This document shows, piece after piece, positions 49,801 through 61,073 of a stretch of 64,000 nt of DNA (positions within the stretch are counted from its first letter, which is position 1; the number at the start of each line of letters is the position of its first letter). The stretch is from positions 4,836,001 to 4,900,000 of the forward strand of contig JAKULF010000005.1 of assembly GCA_022661535.1 (NCBI GenBank), given 5' to 3'. Source of the stretch: Eutypa lata. Taxonomy: Eukaryota > Ascomycota > Sordariomycetes > Xylariales > Diatrypaceae. The position numbers and the translations under genes were made by a program. The notes under the pieces were generated by a model. The model was not told the origin of the DNA. It did not search any database and was given only the letters and a program-made list of their open reading frames with translations.

Positions 49801-50047
49801 CTCAACTTATATTGCGCCTATCTCACCAACTCGCGCTAAACTTGTCGTGAACTTGGTAGCACAGAGCAGCAATCCAGAGAGTAAGGAAAACGCGACCACG
49901 AATGGCGAAGAAACTGTTCCCACGAATGGCACGGCACCGGTTGCCATCACGGATGTTCGGGACTTCAAGGCCAGTCTCGTCGCTAGCCCAGGAGCCTGTC
50001 CCGTCAGGAATCTTAGTGAGTTTGAAGAGATAGACTCGAAACTATGA
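46811..50047 (+). CDS. insulin-degrading enzyme (insulysin/Ste23, M16A metalloprotease)
   Basis: Zinc metalloprotease that degrades small peptides inside a closed chamber; fungal relatives also process a-factor-type pheromones. Four exons, 46811-47077, 47143-47997, 48052-49687 and 49743-50047, with introns of 54-65 bp, join in frame to 1020 aa, the family's normal length. The inverted zinc motif HAVEH (H85, E88, H89) sits at the end of exon 1 and continues as LLFMGTKKYP. The third ligand region is RELRAVDSENKKN. The C-terminal half has RTKEQLGYVVFSGLRGG, the substrate-contacting block, and IIQSEK. The protein ends in SKL, a canonical PTS1 peroxisomal signal, after a variable Glu/Asn/Thr-rich stretch. 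Start: ATG giving MSPVGPRSAAA. No signal peptide. Confidence 0.95.
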
Positions 50048-52103
50048 AGGGGGGAGATAGAGGGAATATACATGGCCAGGGACACAAGGGGATATATATA
50101 CCTATGCTACTGCATGCAAGGCGTTGGGACTTGCTAGAGAGAGCACATGGGGAAGCGTTGAACTCGAGTTACAGTGTATCGTTATACTAGAGTCCAAAAG
50201 ACGTGCGATTTGCGAGAAGACTGGCTGTTTCCCACCGTAAGTCGTAAAGCTAAACTATTTACACTTAGGTATGTAAAGGAAAGACATATACATGGCTACA
50301 CAAGCCGGTAAAGAGCAATCTCGCCAACTTCAATTACATACCTAAGTACCTAGGCAATATACATCGATCAGCTTAGACTTAATGACACCAACGATTCCTG
50401 GTTAGGAACACTCATGGCCGTCCTTTCCTCTTATCATAAACTACTTAGTTGTTGAAGATGAATAATAACATATGGTGGAATTGGCATCATCAGATTATAT
50501 AATTCGCACTTCAATTTGATAGAACAAGGGTTACAACTTACATGAGTGTTAATAGCTATGAAATACTTAACTAACTACTTACCTAAGGTGATGGCAGAGA
50601 TGCATTTCAGAATTCCATGACTTCTAATCAATTGGTATGAATACATGGGCCAACCTTCGAGCCTCCCTTGGCAAAAAATACCTAACCTTAGCAAACCTGA
50701 AATACTACGTAGGTAGTGACATATTCTTCTCTCAGGAGAGGAAATAATTCGAAATCGCATTTTCAGTAGGAGTTACTTAAGTATTAACTATGGATCAAAA
50801 CTCCTACCTACTGTATAGTGTAGTTAGTGAATGGTGCTAATTATTCAAGAATAGCCTACTTGACTTAACTACTGTCATGTATACATTATGTACATCGTAC
50901 ACTTGCGGATGTTACAAAAGAGAGGGCTGGCATTTGCAGATAATTACAAACTATGTGTACTTAAGTAAGTACGCAGTCTCTTTTCTATCTACTCTTTAAC
51001 GACCCTTTCGATACAGGCATTCTTACAGATAGTGGTGTACAGCAGAGTGAAACTTTCCAAGAGAGCCCTGGCATTCCATGTTGGCAGGCATGTGCTTTGT
51101 ACCTGCTAGTTAAGTCAGGTCAAAAGCCCTTCAAACTTTCCTATTTACCCTAGGCATGTCAATATTATTAGTTACTCAAGTACTTAAGTTAAAAATTTAA
51201 TAAACGTGGAAAAGCTTTTCAAAGGAAAACTGAATTTATTAAATCAGACTAAGAAAATAGTTAGGTCCATGGCATTGTAGATACTTACCAAGTATATCAG
51301 TACACATGCATTGGCCACTATGTATGTAGACTACAGCACTGATTGACAGTTTGGAGGCGCAAGTATTTTCAATGTACATTCTGGCGGTATGTATCATATA
51401 ATTGATACCTTAGAAGTACCAGGTCAGAAAAGTTTTGTTAGCACAATTCCCTACGAGGCATCCTTCCACCCTTCCACAGTCCCCCACCAACTTCACAACC
51501 CCAGGCACCGACTTTCTATATATTTTTAAAATGTCTTTATTATCTGACTGTACGTATGTATAACAAGTAGTGTTACGTATTTCCATACTGCTATTGTCAT
51601 CTTGTGACAATGGTACTTGAATAGTCTGCAGGTGCAGAATTAACTCGCAGGTTCTATTTGACCTGCCTACCTACCCAGGTACCTATCCACCAGCACTGCA
51701 GCCAACTCCAGGTGGTAATTGGTAGTTCAGGTAGTTCAGGTATTACAGTGTTACTGTATTTTACTCACCTACATGCCCTTACTGAACTCGACGCTCACCA
51801 CACCCACCACCAATACCACCACCAGCCGCACCACCATTACCACCACCACCGTTAACTACAGAGGGCACATTGGCTCAGACAGCAACTACCTAAGGTGGAC
51901 TAATGCACAACAAACCACCTTGAACAGAGAATATTTCTTCGCCGACTCCCTCCACCTTCTTCCTCCACTCCGCTGTCATCATCATCCTCAACATCTCTGA
52001 AATTGTCTTTTTCGCCAGCCTGGCCCTGTCATTGTCTTATTCCCTCTTTTGCAGCCTGCATCAGCACTAGAAATTTCCATAGACGTAACGCTGAATGTTC
52101 TAG
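50048..52103. other. intergenic, no gene recognised
   Basis: About 2 kb between the insulin-degrading enzyme and the deubiquitinase. It looks AT-rich from about 50400 to 51600, then turns C/A/T-rich (CCA/ACC repeats at 51790-51850) and pyrimidine-rich close to the next gene. No recognisable coding frame apart from a possible 5' exon of the deubiquitinase that I could not place. Confidence 0.5.
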
Positions 52104-55100
52104 AGCTGCCCAAGGCAGCTCGCCGTCAAGACGTCTTCATCAAAGAAAAGGAAGATCTCAACCCGCCAATCCGCCAAAGACGAATCCCAGAATAATAGAG
52201 AATCCCCTGATATTCCAATACAGTCCTGCGAACAAGATAACGATCTAAACTTCTCCTTTTCTGCATCTTCTACCACTTCGACCGCTTCTACCGTCGTCTC
52301 GCCCGCCTACCTTCGTGCTGATTCGCTACCGCCTGCGTCGAGCCTTCCTCCGCGCTTGCAAACCAACAATAATTCCAGTTCTACCGACTACGCTTCGAGT
52401 ACCGCCAGTTCCCCATCTGGAGCTTACGCAGACCTTACTATCGATAGCGATCGAGGTGCCGACACCCCTGGCTCTGAGCCTTACTCTAGTGCACCCAGCA
52501 CCCACCCCGCCGTCAGGGGCACTTCGCCGTTCACCAAGACAACCCACCATCGGGCTATTATGGGTGGTGCTGCCGAGTTACCTGACAGAGCTTCTTCACC
52601 CTTAAAACGGCGTGCTTCCAGTATGGACCCCGATGCCGAACTAGACGCCAAGGAAGATGTCGATATGATTGCAGCTCCTCCATCACCAACTACCACCATG
52701 AGTAATAGTGCAACGAGGGCAGGGTCAACCTCACAGGGAACAAATGGAGCTTCCGAGGCTGCACAGGATGAAACCATGGCTGAGGGCCCCAGTACTTCCA
52801 ATGAAGAGTCTGCTGCCCCAGCAACTACGAGTTCAGGTGAGTCTCTGAAGTGCTTTGTAGTAGCATTCTCAACTCGCTAACATGCATAGCCCCTATACCT
52901 CCACCGTCAATAGAGGCGCACTTCAAATCAATTAAAGCATTACTCGACGAGATGAAAGTGTCACGGAATCAAGAAGGTCAGGAAGGATATCTCGTCTCAA
53001 AACAATGGCTCTCTAAGGTGTTGCCAGACGGCTCATCTTCAAAAACCGACCTTGATGACTTGTCTTCCGTTGAACCTGTAGACAACTCAGACATTATATG
53101 GGAGATCGTACGGGATCCTTGTGTTGGGGATGGTGTCGACAACGAGCTACAGAAGAACTTCGTACGCTTACGGGAGGGGATCGACTTGGAGAGGGTTGAA
53201 ATCCTACCTCCAGCTGCTTGGAATCTCCTTCTGCAATGGCCAGGGCTAAAGGAAGGACAACTGCCCATTCATCGGACTGCTCACGACTTCAGTCAAAATA
53301 ACGACTTCCAGCATCCCTCATTCGAGTTGCACCCTGTAATTTTGACTATTCATCGTCTCTGGTCTGCTAATAGTCCCATCGCTATTGATCAAAGACTGAA
53401 GGCTACCAATCCACCACCACCAAAACTTGCACGTAGTCGGTCACTCCGTTATCAGAAGCTACTAGCCCAGGCAAAGAGGGTTACCAACATCAATCTTGAT
53501 CACCGTGTTCAAGCATGGGCTGCTCCTCATAAGCCTTCTCCCCTTGGTGGTACAGCTCCTACACCGCCAGCCTCGCCAGATCATGACGATAATTCGAACA
53601 CGCCGACAAAGCCCTTTGATCACCTCCTTGTGGATGTGGCGCCCTTCATGGCATTGGAAGATTCCTCGGAAAGAGAGAAGGTTGACATGACTGATCACAC
53701 CAATAATTCCAAATATAATGGTCATGCAACTCTTAGCACTCTAGGTCTCACTACAGATCAGGCTTTGGTCTTAGATGAGCAAATAGAGGGCTTTGAATAT
53801 GTCTCCAACTTTTCCCCATCTCGAGCCTCGGCATCTCTTCCAACACGCAATAGTTCAGCTAGTCTTGCAGTACAAAACCGAGCTACCAAGAGCGGGCGGA
53901 CTAGTCCAGCACCGTCAGGGCCGATCACTCGCGGTAGGACGCAGAAATCGGGACGTACGCTGGGATGTGTTGGATTGAGTAATCTAGGGAATACCTGCTA
54001 CATGAATGCGGCTCTCCAATGCGTGAGAAGTGTTGAGGAGCTAACGAAATACTTCTTATCTAAAGAATGGAAGAAGGAACTTAACAGGGACAACGTTCTT
54101 GCCCACAACGGAGATGTTGCAGCTGCTTATGCCCACCTACTAGACGATATCTACCGAGACTCACCTCCGTCGTCTGTAACACCTCGGCAGTTCAAGAACA
54201 CCATTGGACGATATGCACAATCTTTTGCAGGATATGGTCAGCAGGATTCTCAAGAGTTCGTTGGGTTTTTGCTGGACGGGTTGCAGGAAGATCTCAGCCG
54301 GATCAAGAAAAAACCTTACATTGAGAAGCCTGATTCTACCGACGACATGATTAATGACCCTGAGGCAATTCGGAAAATGGCAGAACAAGTGTGGGATATC
54401 ACCAAGAAGCGTGATGATTCCGTCATTGCCGACCTATTCACTGGTCTCTACAAATCAACGCTCGTCTGTCCAGCATGCGGGAAAGTTAGCATCACTTTCG
54501 ACCCCTTTAACAACTTGACTTTGCCCTTACCAATTGAGAACAAATGGAATTACACCGTCAAGTTCTTCCCCCTGAATGACTATCCTGTCAACATCAGGGT
54601 AGAGCTGGATAAGCATGCAAGCATCAAGGCCTTAAAGGAGTTTCTCTCAACCCGTACCGGAGTTCCTGTAGAGCGTTTGTTCGGGGCGGAGGAGTGGAAG
54701 AGTAAATTCTACAAGTTTTATGCTGATCTTGCCTGTGCATCTGAGGAGATAACAGGCAGCGACAATGCCTGCTTCTTTGAGCTTGAAGCGAAACCTACTA
54801 ATTATGGAGGAAAGGCTCAGAAGCAGCAAAAGTCTGGCACAGCTATCAGGTCGCTTGTTGACGAAGAGGAACACAATGCATCCGTATCATGGGATGATGA
54901 ACAGGCCGACAAATTATTAGTACCGATCATCCAACGACGGCCAGCAACCGGAACTCTTCGTGGCTATCAATCTCACTTGCGGCGCTGGTCATATTCCTCC
55001 ATCCCATTTTTCATTGTCGTCACGCCCGAGGAAGCCAGGAGTGAGGACGCTATCCGAAGGAAAGTCCTTGAGAAGATGGCAACATTTACTAGACATTCCC

Positions 55101-57453
55101 TCTTCGCGGACGAACCTGACATTTCGGACAATACCGATCCTGAGTTGATTGGCGCCAACGGCTCTGACTTCGGTTCCTCTAGCGAAGGCAAGGTTGCTGC
55201 CCAATCCGTTCAGGGTGAGGATGATATGGTTGATATTCATATGAAAGATGCCGTCTCTGCTAAGAGCAGCGGTGGTCCTAGCAATGGATCAAGTCAAAGG
55301 TGTGTTATATGTCCCCTTTTTTGTAAAGGCTAATCTTATGTTAACTTGACATTCTAGTCATCCGCCGAAACATCATTTCAACCGTACGAAACCCAACTGG
55401 GTGAATCCTAAGAACTTCCTCCCGCCAAAATTACAAAACTTGTTCGAACTGAGTTATTGGTCAGAGGGGAATACGTGGCTTCCGTCTGGTCAGCAGAATC
55501 TTGGCGAAGACAAGGAGCTTCCGAAACTATCGTCACGTATCCCTCCCGAAACAGTCTCGTCCGAAGATCAATTTGACAATACAACTAATGGTACTGCGTC
55601 CAATGAAGAGAGCAGCTCTGATGATGCGGCGTCAAGACTGAGCATCGACATGCCTCAAACTCGCATGGCAGAGGAAAGTGAGGACGAAGATAACTTCGCT
55701 GTCAAGGTGAGCCAATTACAGTGGGAGAATGGGCAACGTTGCTTAAAGGGGTCAACATTATTGGAAAATTATTCGACTAACTTAATTTACAGTCTCAACC
55801 CCTACCCCACAGACACAAAACCAAACCTAGGCCTAGTGCTAAGGTAGCAGGTAGCCGGAAGATGAAGCCCCATAAAGTTTATGGCAAAAGGGGCAATAAA
55901 AAGCTCCACCAACAGCAACGTCAAGCCCAGAAGGAGAGACAAAAGGCATTCGAAGTTGACCAATTCGACATGGAGGAGCCAGTTGCTGATGGAGGTCCTC
56001 TCATCCGCCTCAAAGAAGGAATCGTGGTCGAATGGGCTGATGAAGCATATCATGAGATCTTTGACAGTGACTCAACTTTGGAACACTGCGAAACCTTGCC
56101 CGATCCTGAACTGGATAAGGCCCAGCAGACTCGGACGAGGCGCCGTAAGAACGGCATCACCATCGAGGCTTGTTTGGATGAATTTGAACGTGACGAGATT
56201 CTCTCAGAACAAGACATGTGGTACTGTCCTCGCTGCAAAGAGCATAGGCGTGCCAGCAAAAAATTCGACCTCTGGAAGACCCCCGATATCCTCGTCATGC
56301 ACTTGAAGCGATTTAGCTCAAGTGGCTTCAGACGAGACAAGATAGATGTGCTAGTCGACTTTCCGCTAGAGAACCTAGACATCACCTCTCGCGTGCTGCA
56401 GAAGGAAGATGGCAAACAAGAGATCTATGACCTTATCGGGGTGGATTGTCATTGGGGGGGATTAGGCGGTGGCCACTACACTGCTCAAGCCAAGAATTTT
56501 GTAGATGGGCAATGGTATACATATAACGGTAGGTTTTTGATCTGCCATAGCCTTCATCGAGGGGTTGCTAACCAATTACCTTAGATTCTTCGGTATCTAA
56601 AGCATCGATCAAAGGTATCGTTGATTCCTCGGCGTACCTGCTGTTTTACCGCCGAAGATCCGATGTTCCTCTAGGGGGGCCTCGTTTTCGCGAAATACTC
56701 GACCGCTTTCAAGATGAATCCTCTGATACTGAATTTTCGGGGGAAGGTCAGCGTCTCGGCGAGGTCTCCTCCCTAGGTGGGTCGTCGAGCGCGTTTCAAG
56801 GAGCAGGAGCTACTCACCTGGACGGAAGTCTTGGTGGTAGCAATGTGAACAATGACTTCGTTTTGCATCGCACAGGTGACAGTTCATTTCCAACGGACAC
56901 CAAGACAGACGATGATGTCCCTCTTCTGGGCTCTCACTACGACAGCACTAAGGGTGTCCATGAGAGCATTGAAGAAGACGAGGGTATCGACATGGGCGAG
57001 AGCGCATCCCATTCGACTGGATTCCACCCAATTACAGGCGACAATAGCTGGAGTTTTCAACACCTTTCGTGCACGGGCAATTTCACCGCAGGAACAGGTA
57101 GTGCTAATGTCTCTGAGATTGCCTCTGACGAGGCTCAGCACGACTCGTCCGGTGACGACGAGCGAGCCTTGAGCCATAATATGGAATACGGACCAGATGT
57201 CGAGCCCGAAATACCTGGTTTTTCGTCCTATCAGTTGCCGTCACAGCCTGAATCTGACCCGCCAAGCTACAAGGAACCCCTTGAGCCTCAAGTAAAATAC
57301 CTAGGGACGTTGGCGGCTCGGGAAACAAACGGTCAATGGGACCACGACCAAGAAGTGCATCAAGTGCCGGCTAATCAGACCGATGATGAACGACGTTCCG
57401 AGGAGGCAGCAGAGATTCACCTTGATGAGAGTGATAAAATCAAGCTCGGCTAA
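52104..57453 (+). CDS. ubiquitin carboxyl-terminal hydrolase, Ubp12-like (DUSP + USP)
   Basis: Cysteine protease that removes ubiquitin. Exons: 5' exon up to 52836, then 52890-55299, 55358-55706, 55793-56528 and 56585-57453. The frame is open from 52104, but the first in-frame ATG is at 52560 (1546 aa from there). The open upstream part includes a basic KKRKIS stretch, so a further 5' exon with the true start is likely; its place is unclear. Domains: Ser/Thr-rich N-terminus; DUSP region with EGYLVSKQWLSKV; USP start LGNTCYMNAALQC (catalytic Cys, about 53990) with GYGQQDSQEF; a Ub-like insert; zinc Cys pairs CPACGK and CPRCKEH; and GLGGGHYTA (catalytic His, about 56475). The tail from 56700 on is acidic, disordered and long. 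The usual GVDNHYGG appears here as GVDCHWGG. Confidence 0.88.
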
Positions 57454-58298
57454 GGCACTTGTGAACTATGATGATGACATCATGTCCATCGGGGGGTAGA
57501 TCGACAGCTCCCTGTTACGAATTAAGCATCATGAATTATGAGGCCAACGGTTTGCTAGTCTTTTAGATTCTTTTTAGACGGGACATGTGTGTGTTCTGTC
57601 ACCCCCAGTCAGGTTCATATTTCAAAACTGGTTGCAATCATAGCGGTATTCATCAATGACTGGGAGCGGTGAAGAGAGTTTTTCATAAAAAAAAAAGACG
57701 GGCGGAGCAACTTTTGGCGACGCATTGCATGTCATGTCCAGTCACAAGGGTTGACCTGGACCACCTGGTGTTTTGGGGGTTGTGAGATAGATAGATTACA
57801 TAGTCCAGTCCGTAAGTACGATACAAAATCAAGGAGCGTCATCCATCATACATTGATTGGTGTGGTGGTGCTAGACTCCTTTATCTATGACTAACTACGT
57901 GCTTACAATTCTATGTGATGGCAAATACACTAGATCTCGTGATGCATGCTGTGTGTGAGAGGCTGAGGACTTAGCCGGGTGTGGCAAAGTTATTATTTTG
58001 ACCCCCCTTCCCACCCCCATAGGGCGAGCTTAAGAATGTCTATTCCTTAGTATATATAACCTTTGGTATTTAATTACGAGACTCGGCTTAACTAGACTTT
58101 GTACGACCTGCACCCTGTCACCGTGAGTGTTTGCTTGACCGAGGCCATCTCCACTGCACCTAGGTGGGATGAACCATGTTTCTTCCCTACACAGGTAGTA
58201 GTTATTTCCCTCGCTTTTCTATGTATTTACAAACACACAGACCAGACCCCTATCTACCACATGCCTACTAAGTAGGTAGGTAGGTACAGTCTCTGACT
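57454..58298. other. intergenic between convergent genes
   Basis: 845 bp between the 3' ends of the deubiquitinase and the TAP-like hydrolase. No gene seen. It contains an A10 tract near 57690 and a GTAGGTAGGTAGGTA repeat near 58270. Confidence 0.55.
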
Positions 58299-59313
58299 CT
58301 AAAACACCGGCCAAGCAGCCAGCAGATCCACAGGCCCACTCCTCGTCCTCGTCCTCGTCCTCTTCCCACCCCTCCTCCTCATCCCTTCCACCTCCACCAC
58401 ATCCTGCTCCACCCCCTGCTCCCCCTCCGCCGGCGGCCCCCAGGGGTCGAACTCAGCCGCGCACCGGATAGTATTGTTATTGCTGCTACCATTCCCAAGA
58501 TCAACGCGACCAAACTCGAGGTAATCCCGGATGACCTCCCGCGAACAACGGCTCGGCACCGTCGACCCGCAGTGGCCCACGGCGTCGACCTCGAGGACCA
58601 CGGCGCCCGGGTGCGACGCCGCCATGGCGTGGGCGTTGCGCAGCGGGGTCACGGGGTCGAGGCGCGCCGTCACGAAGAGGAGGGGCGCGGAGGGTCGACC
58701 ACCACCGCTGCTGCCGTCCCGCTTCTTCCGCTGCTGTGAGTCTTCCTCCTCTTCTTCTTCTGCAAGATCATCATCGGGGTTGAGGGTCATCCTCGTGGTG
58801 GTGGTGTCGCTATGCCTTTCAATCCCCAACGGAGGCGGCGTCCCAAACGGCCCCGTGAACCGCCACCCCGGCCGTACCTTCCAGCCAGCGCACTCAAACC
58901 GGATCGTGGCCCAATACGGCCCCAGCGTCGGGCTCTGCCCCCGCAGCTCCTCGACGTACCGCTGCAGGCCGTCGGGCCCCAGGCGCGCCGTCGCGTCCCC
59001 GCCGTCTCCGCACAGGATGGCGCGCGCGGCGTCGGGCTCGCTGCGCGTCGCTACTGCGGCTGATCTATTGTTGTTGTTGTTCCCTCCCCCTTCTCCGGGT
59101 GACGACGGAGACCGGCCGCCGTGGCAGAACACGTCGTCCAGCGTCGGCGGCTGGTGCCACTGGAACTGCGCCCGCAGCACGAGCGTGTAGTTGGCGCTGT
59201 CGACCGCGTCGGCGAGCGCCCGCGCCAGAGACACGAATTCCTTGGCCGGCGCGTACACGGGGCGGCGGAAGGCGGAGAGGAGAGAGGATCCTGTTATTAT
59301 GCTCGTGCTTACG

Positions 59314-59407
<94 letters not shown>

Positions 59408-61073
59408 CGTTTTGGTCTTCTTCCGGTAAGATGACGACGGCGGGTTCCGCGTTGAGGGTCTCGACGAGCCCGTCGACTCGCGCTTTCATGTCTGTCCATG
59501 ATTTGTCGGTGGGTCGGCGCAGGGGGCAGAGTTCTGCACTGCTGCTGCTGCTGCTGCTGCTGTTGCTGTTGGCGGAGAAGCAGGTCTTGTAGAAGTATTC
59601 TACGATTTTCTCCGTGTCTTGGAGGTTTGTTAACCAGGTCTGGGGGTAGGGTTGTTAGGATTTTATTATTTCAGTCTTGCGTATAACTGGGTAGAAGTCA
59701 TGCATGCGTGGAACGAATATATTAGGTATAGGAAGGGGGCTAATGAACTTACGCCCGCCATGTAATCGTCAGCATCTGCAATCCCATCGACGATCATGCG
59801 CCCGACGCGGCCAGGATACATCGACGCGAAGGTGTTCCCGAGGACGGAGCCGTAGGAGAACCCCCAGTACTGGATCCTTGGGACAACATTGTCTTCATCC
59901 TCCTCCTTCTCCTCCTCACCCCCCTGCTCCTGATTTTCCCCGCGCAGCTCCAGCGTCTTCTGCAGCTCGTAGTTGTAGTCATCTTCCTTGCTAATGGGCC
60001 GAGCAGCAGCAGCAGCAGAAGCTTCTTCCTCCTGCCGCAGCTCGTGGATCCTGTCGACCATCTCCACCATGTCGCGGGCGACGGACGCCGTGGACAGGAA
60101 CGGGAGTATGGACGAGCCGTTGCGGGTGGTGCGCTCGCAGAGCTGCCCGAAGCCTCGCGCCCGTGCGTGCTGCATCGCGCGTGTCCTCGTAGTTAGCACA
60201 TGCTATCCATTCTACTTTGTATACACCAGGGGTTTATAAAAGCGGTTCTAAATGCTATTATGCATGTGCAAGTAAATAACAAATGGAAACAATCATAGGA
60301 CTACTTAACTAGATGGAAAGAGATTTGAAGAAAAGAAGAAGAGAAAAGCTACCGTAAGAAAATATATAAAAGGGGCTTGCTTGATCCAAGCACTCACTCA
60401 CCTGCCTCCTCACGACGTCCAGCCCGCCGTCCAAACTCCCCATGGCCCCACGCTGCAAGTCGGCGCCGAAGCGCGCCGCCAGGTCGCCCTCGAAGCAGTC
60501 GGCCTGCGGCGTGGTGAAGAGGACACCGCGAGGGTCCCAGCTGAGGATCTCGTAGTGCCGCCGCTTCTTTCTCGCTCGTCTTCTCTCCTTACTGTCATCA
60601 TCATCATAGTCATTATCATTATTATCATCGTCGTCGTCATCATCATCATCGTCACGGTCCGCGATATCCCGCATCGTATGTGCATTGGTGAGCGCGTGCC
60701 TCACACCCGAACCCCCGGGTCCCCCCGGGTTCGTGAATATGGTGCCGCCGAACGACGCGTCGTCGTCGGGTACCGCGGCCGGGAGCTTAATCATGGCGAT
60801 GGCGATCTCATCACCCCTCCCGTCTGTTGTGGTTGCGGTTGTGGCCGTCGCCGGGTCCGCCGTCCAGTCCAGCGGCACCAGCAGCCGTGCGCACTGGAAC
60901 TCACCGGAGCCATAGCACGCATGCCATTTTAGCTTGACGCTCGGCGTGATCGTGCTCCAGTCGAAGTCTAGCACGTCGTGGGCCGGTGTGGTTGCGGCTA
61001 CTGCTGTGACTGCGACTGCGACTACGACTATTGCCCCGAGACAGCTCGGCCAGAATGCGGAGGTGAGCCGCAT
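58299..61073 (-). CDS. secreted alpha/beta hydrolase, TAP-like (tripeptidyl aminopeptidase family)
   Basis: Probable secreted serine peptidase or hydrolase of the TAP-like family, releasing short peptides from N-termini; the substrate is unknown. Exons 61073-60402, 60169-59753 and 59639-58299 with introns of 232 and 113 bp join in frame to 809 aa, much longer than the usual 500-600. Residues 1-27 form a hydrophobic signal peptide (start at MRLTSAFW; an upstream in-frame ATG-like start is unneeded). Conserved parts are WHACYGSGEFQCARLLVPLDW, NPGGPGGSG (oxyanion hole), SWDPRG, GFSYGS (nucleophile S329), TARLDPVTPLRNA (Asp) and VGHCGS (His). The catalytic set is complete. Extra length comes from low-complexity inserts: ten Asp in a row, Glu-rich stretches, about eight Ser and thirty Gln. 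All inserts keep frame, which argues for a working gene. Confidence 0.88.
59316..59405 (-). repeat. (CAA)30 coding repeat, poly-Gln
   Basis: Thirty uninterrupted CAA codons (TTG on the plus strand) in exon 3 of the TAP-like hydrolase, between DQNE and HVSTS. Such a pure repeat should be length-variable between strains and is prone to assembly error. Confidence 0.95.
60596..60655 (-). repeat. Asp-rich coding repeat (GAT/GAC)
   Basis: An imperfect ATC/GTC trinucleotide run on the plus strand encodes about ten Asp in a row and a second Asp/Asn cluster in exon 1 of the TAP-like hydrolase, followed at once by an Arg/Lys-rich stretch. Confidence 0.85.

Noticed and set aside
59099..59592. Poly-Val, poly-Leu and poly-Cys frames opposite the TAP-like gene
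   Set aside because: Artefacts of the CAA/GTT repeat read in other frames.
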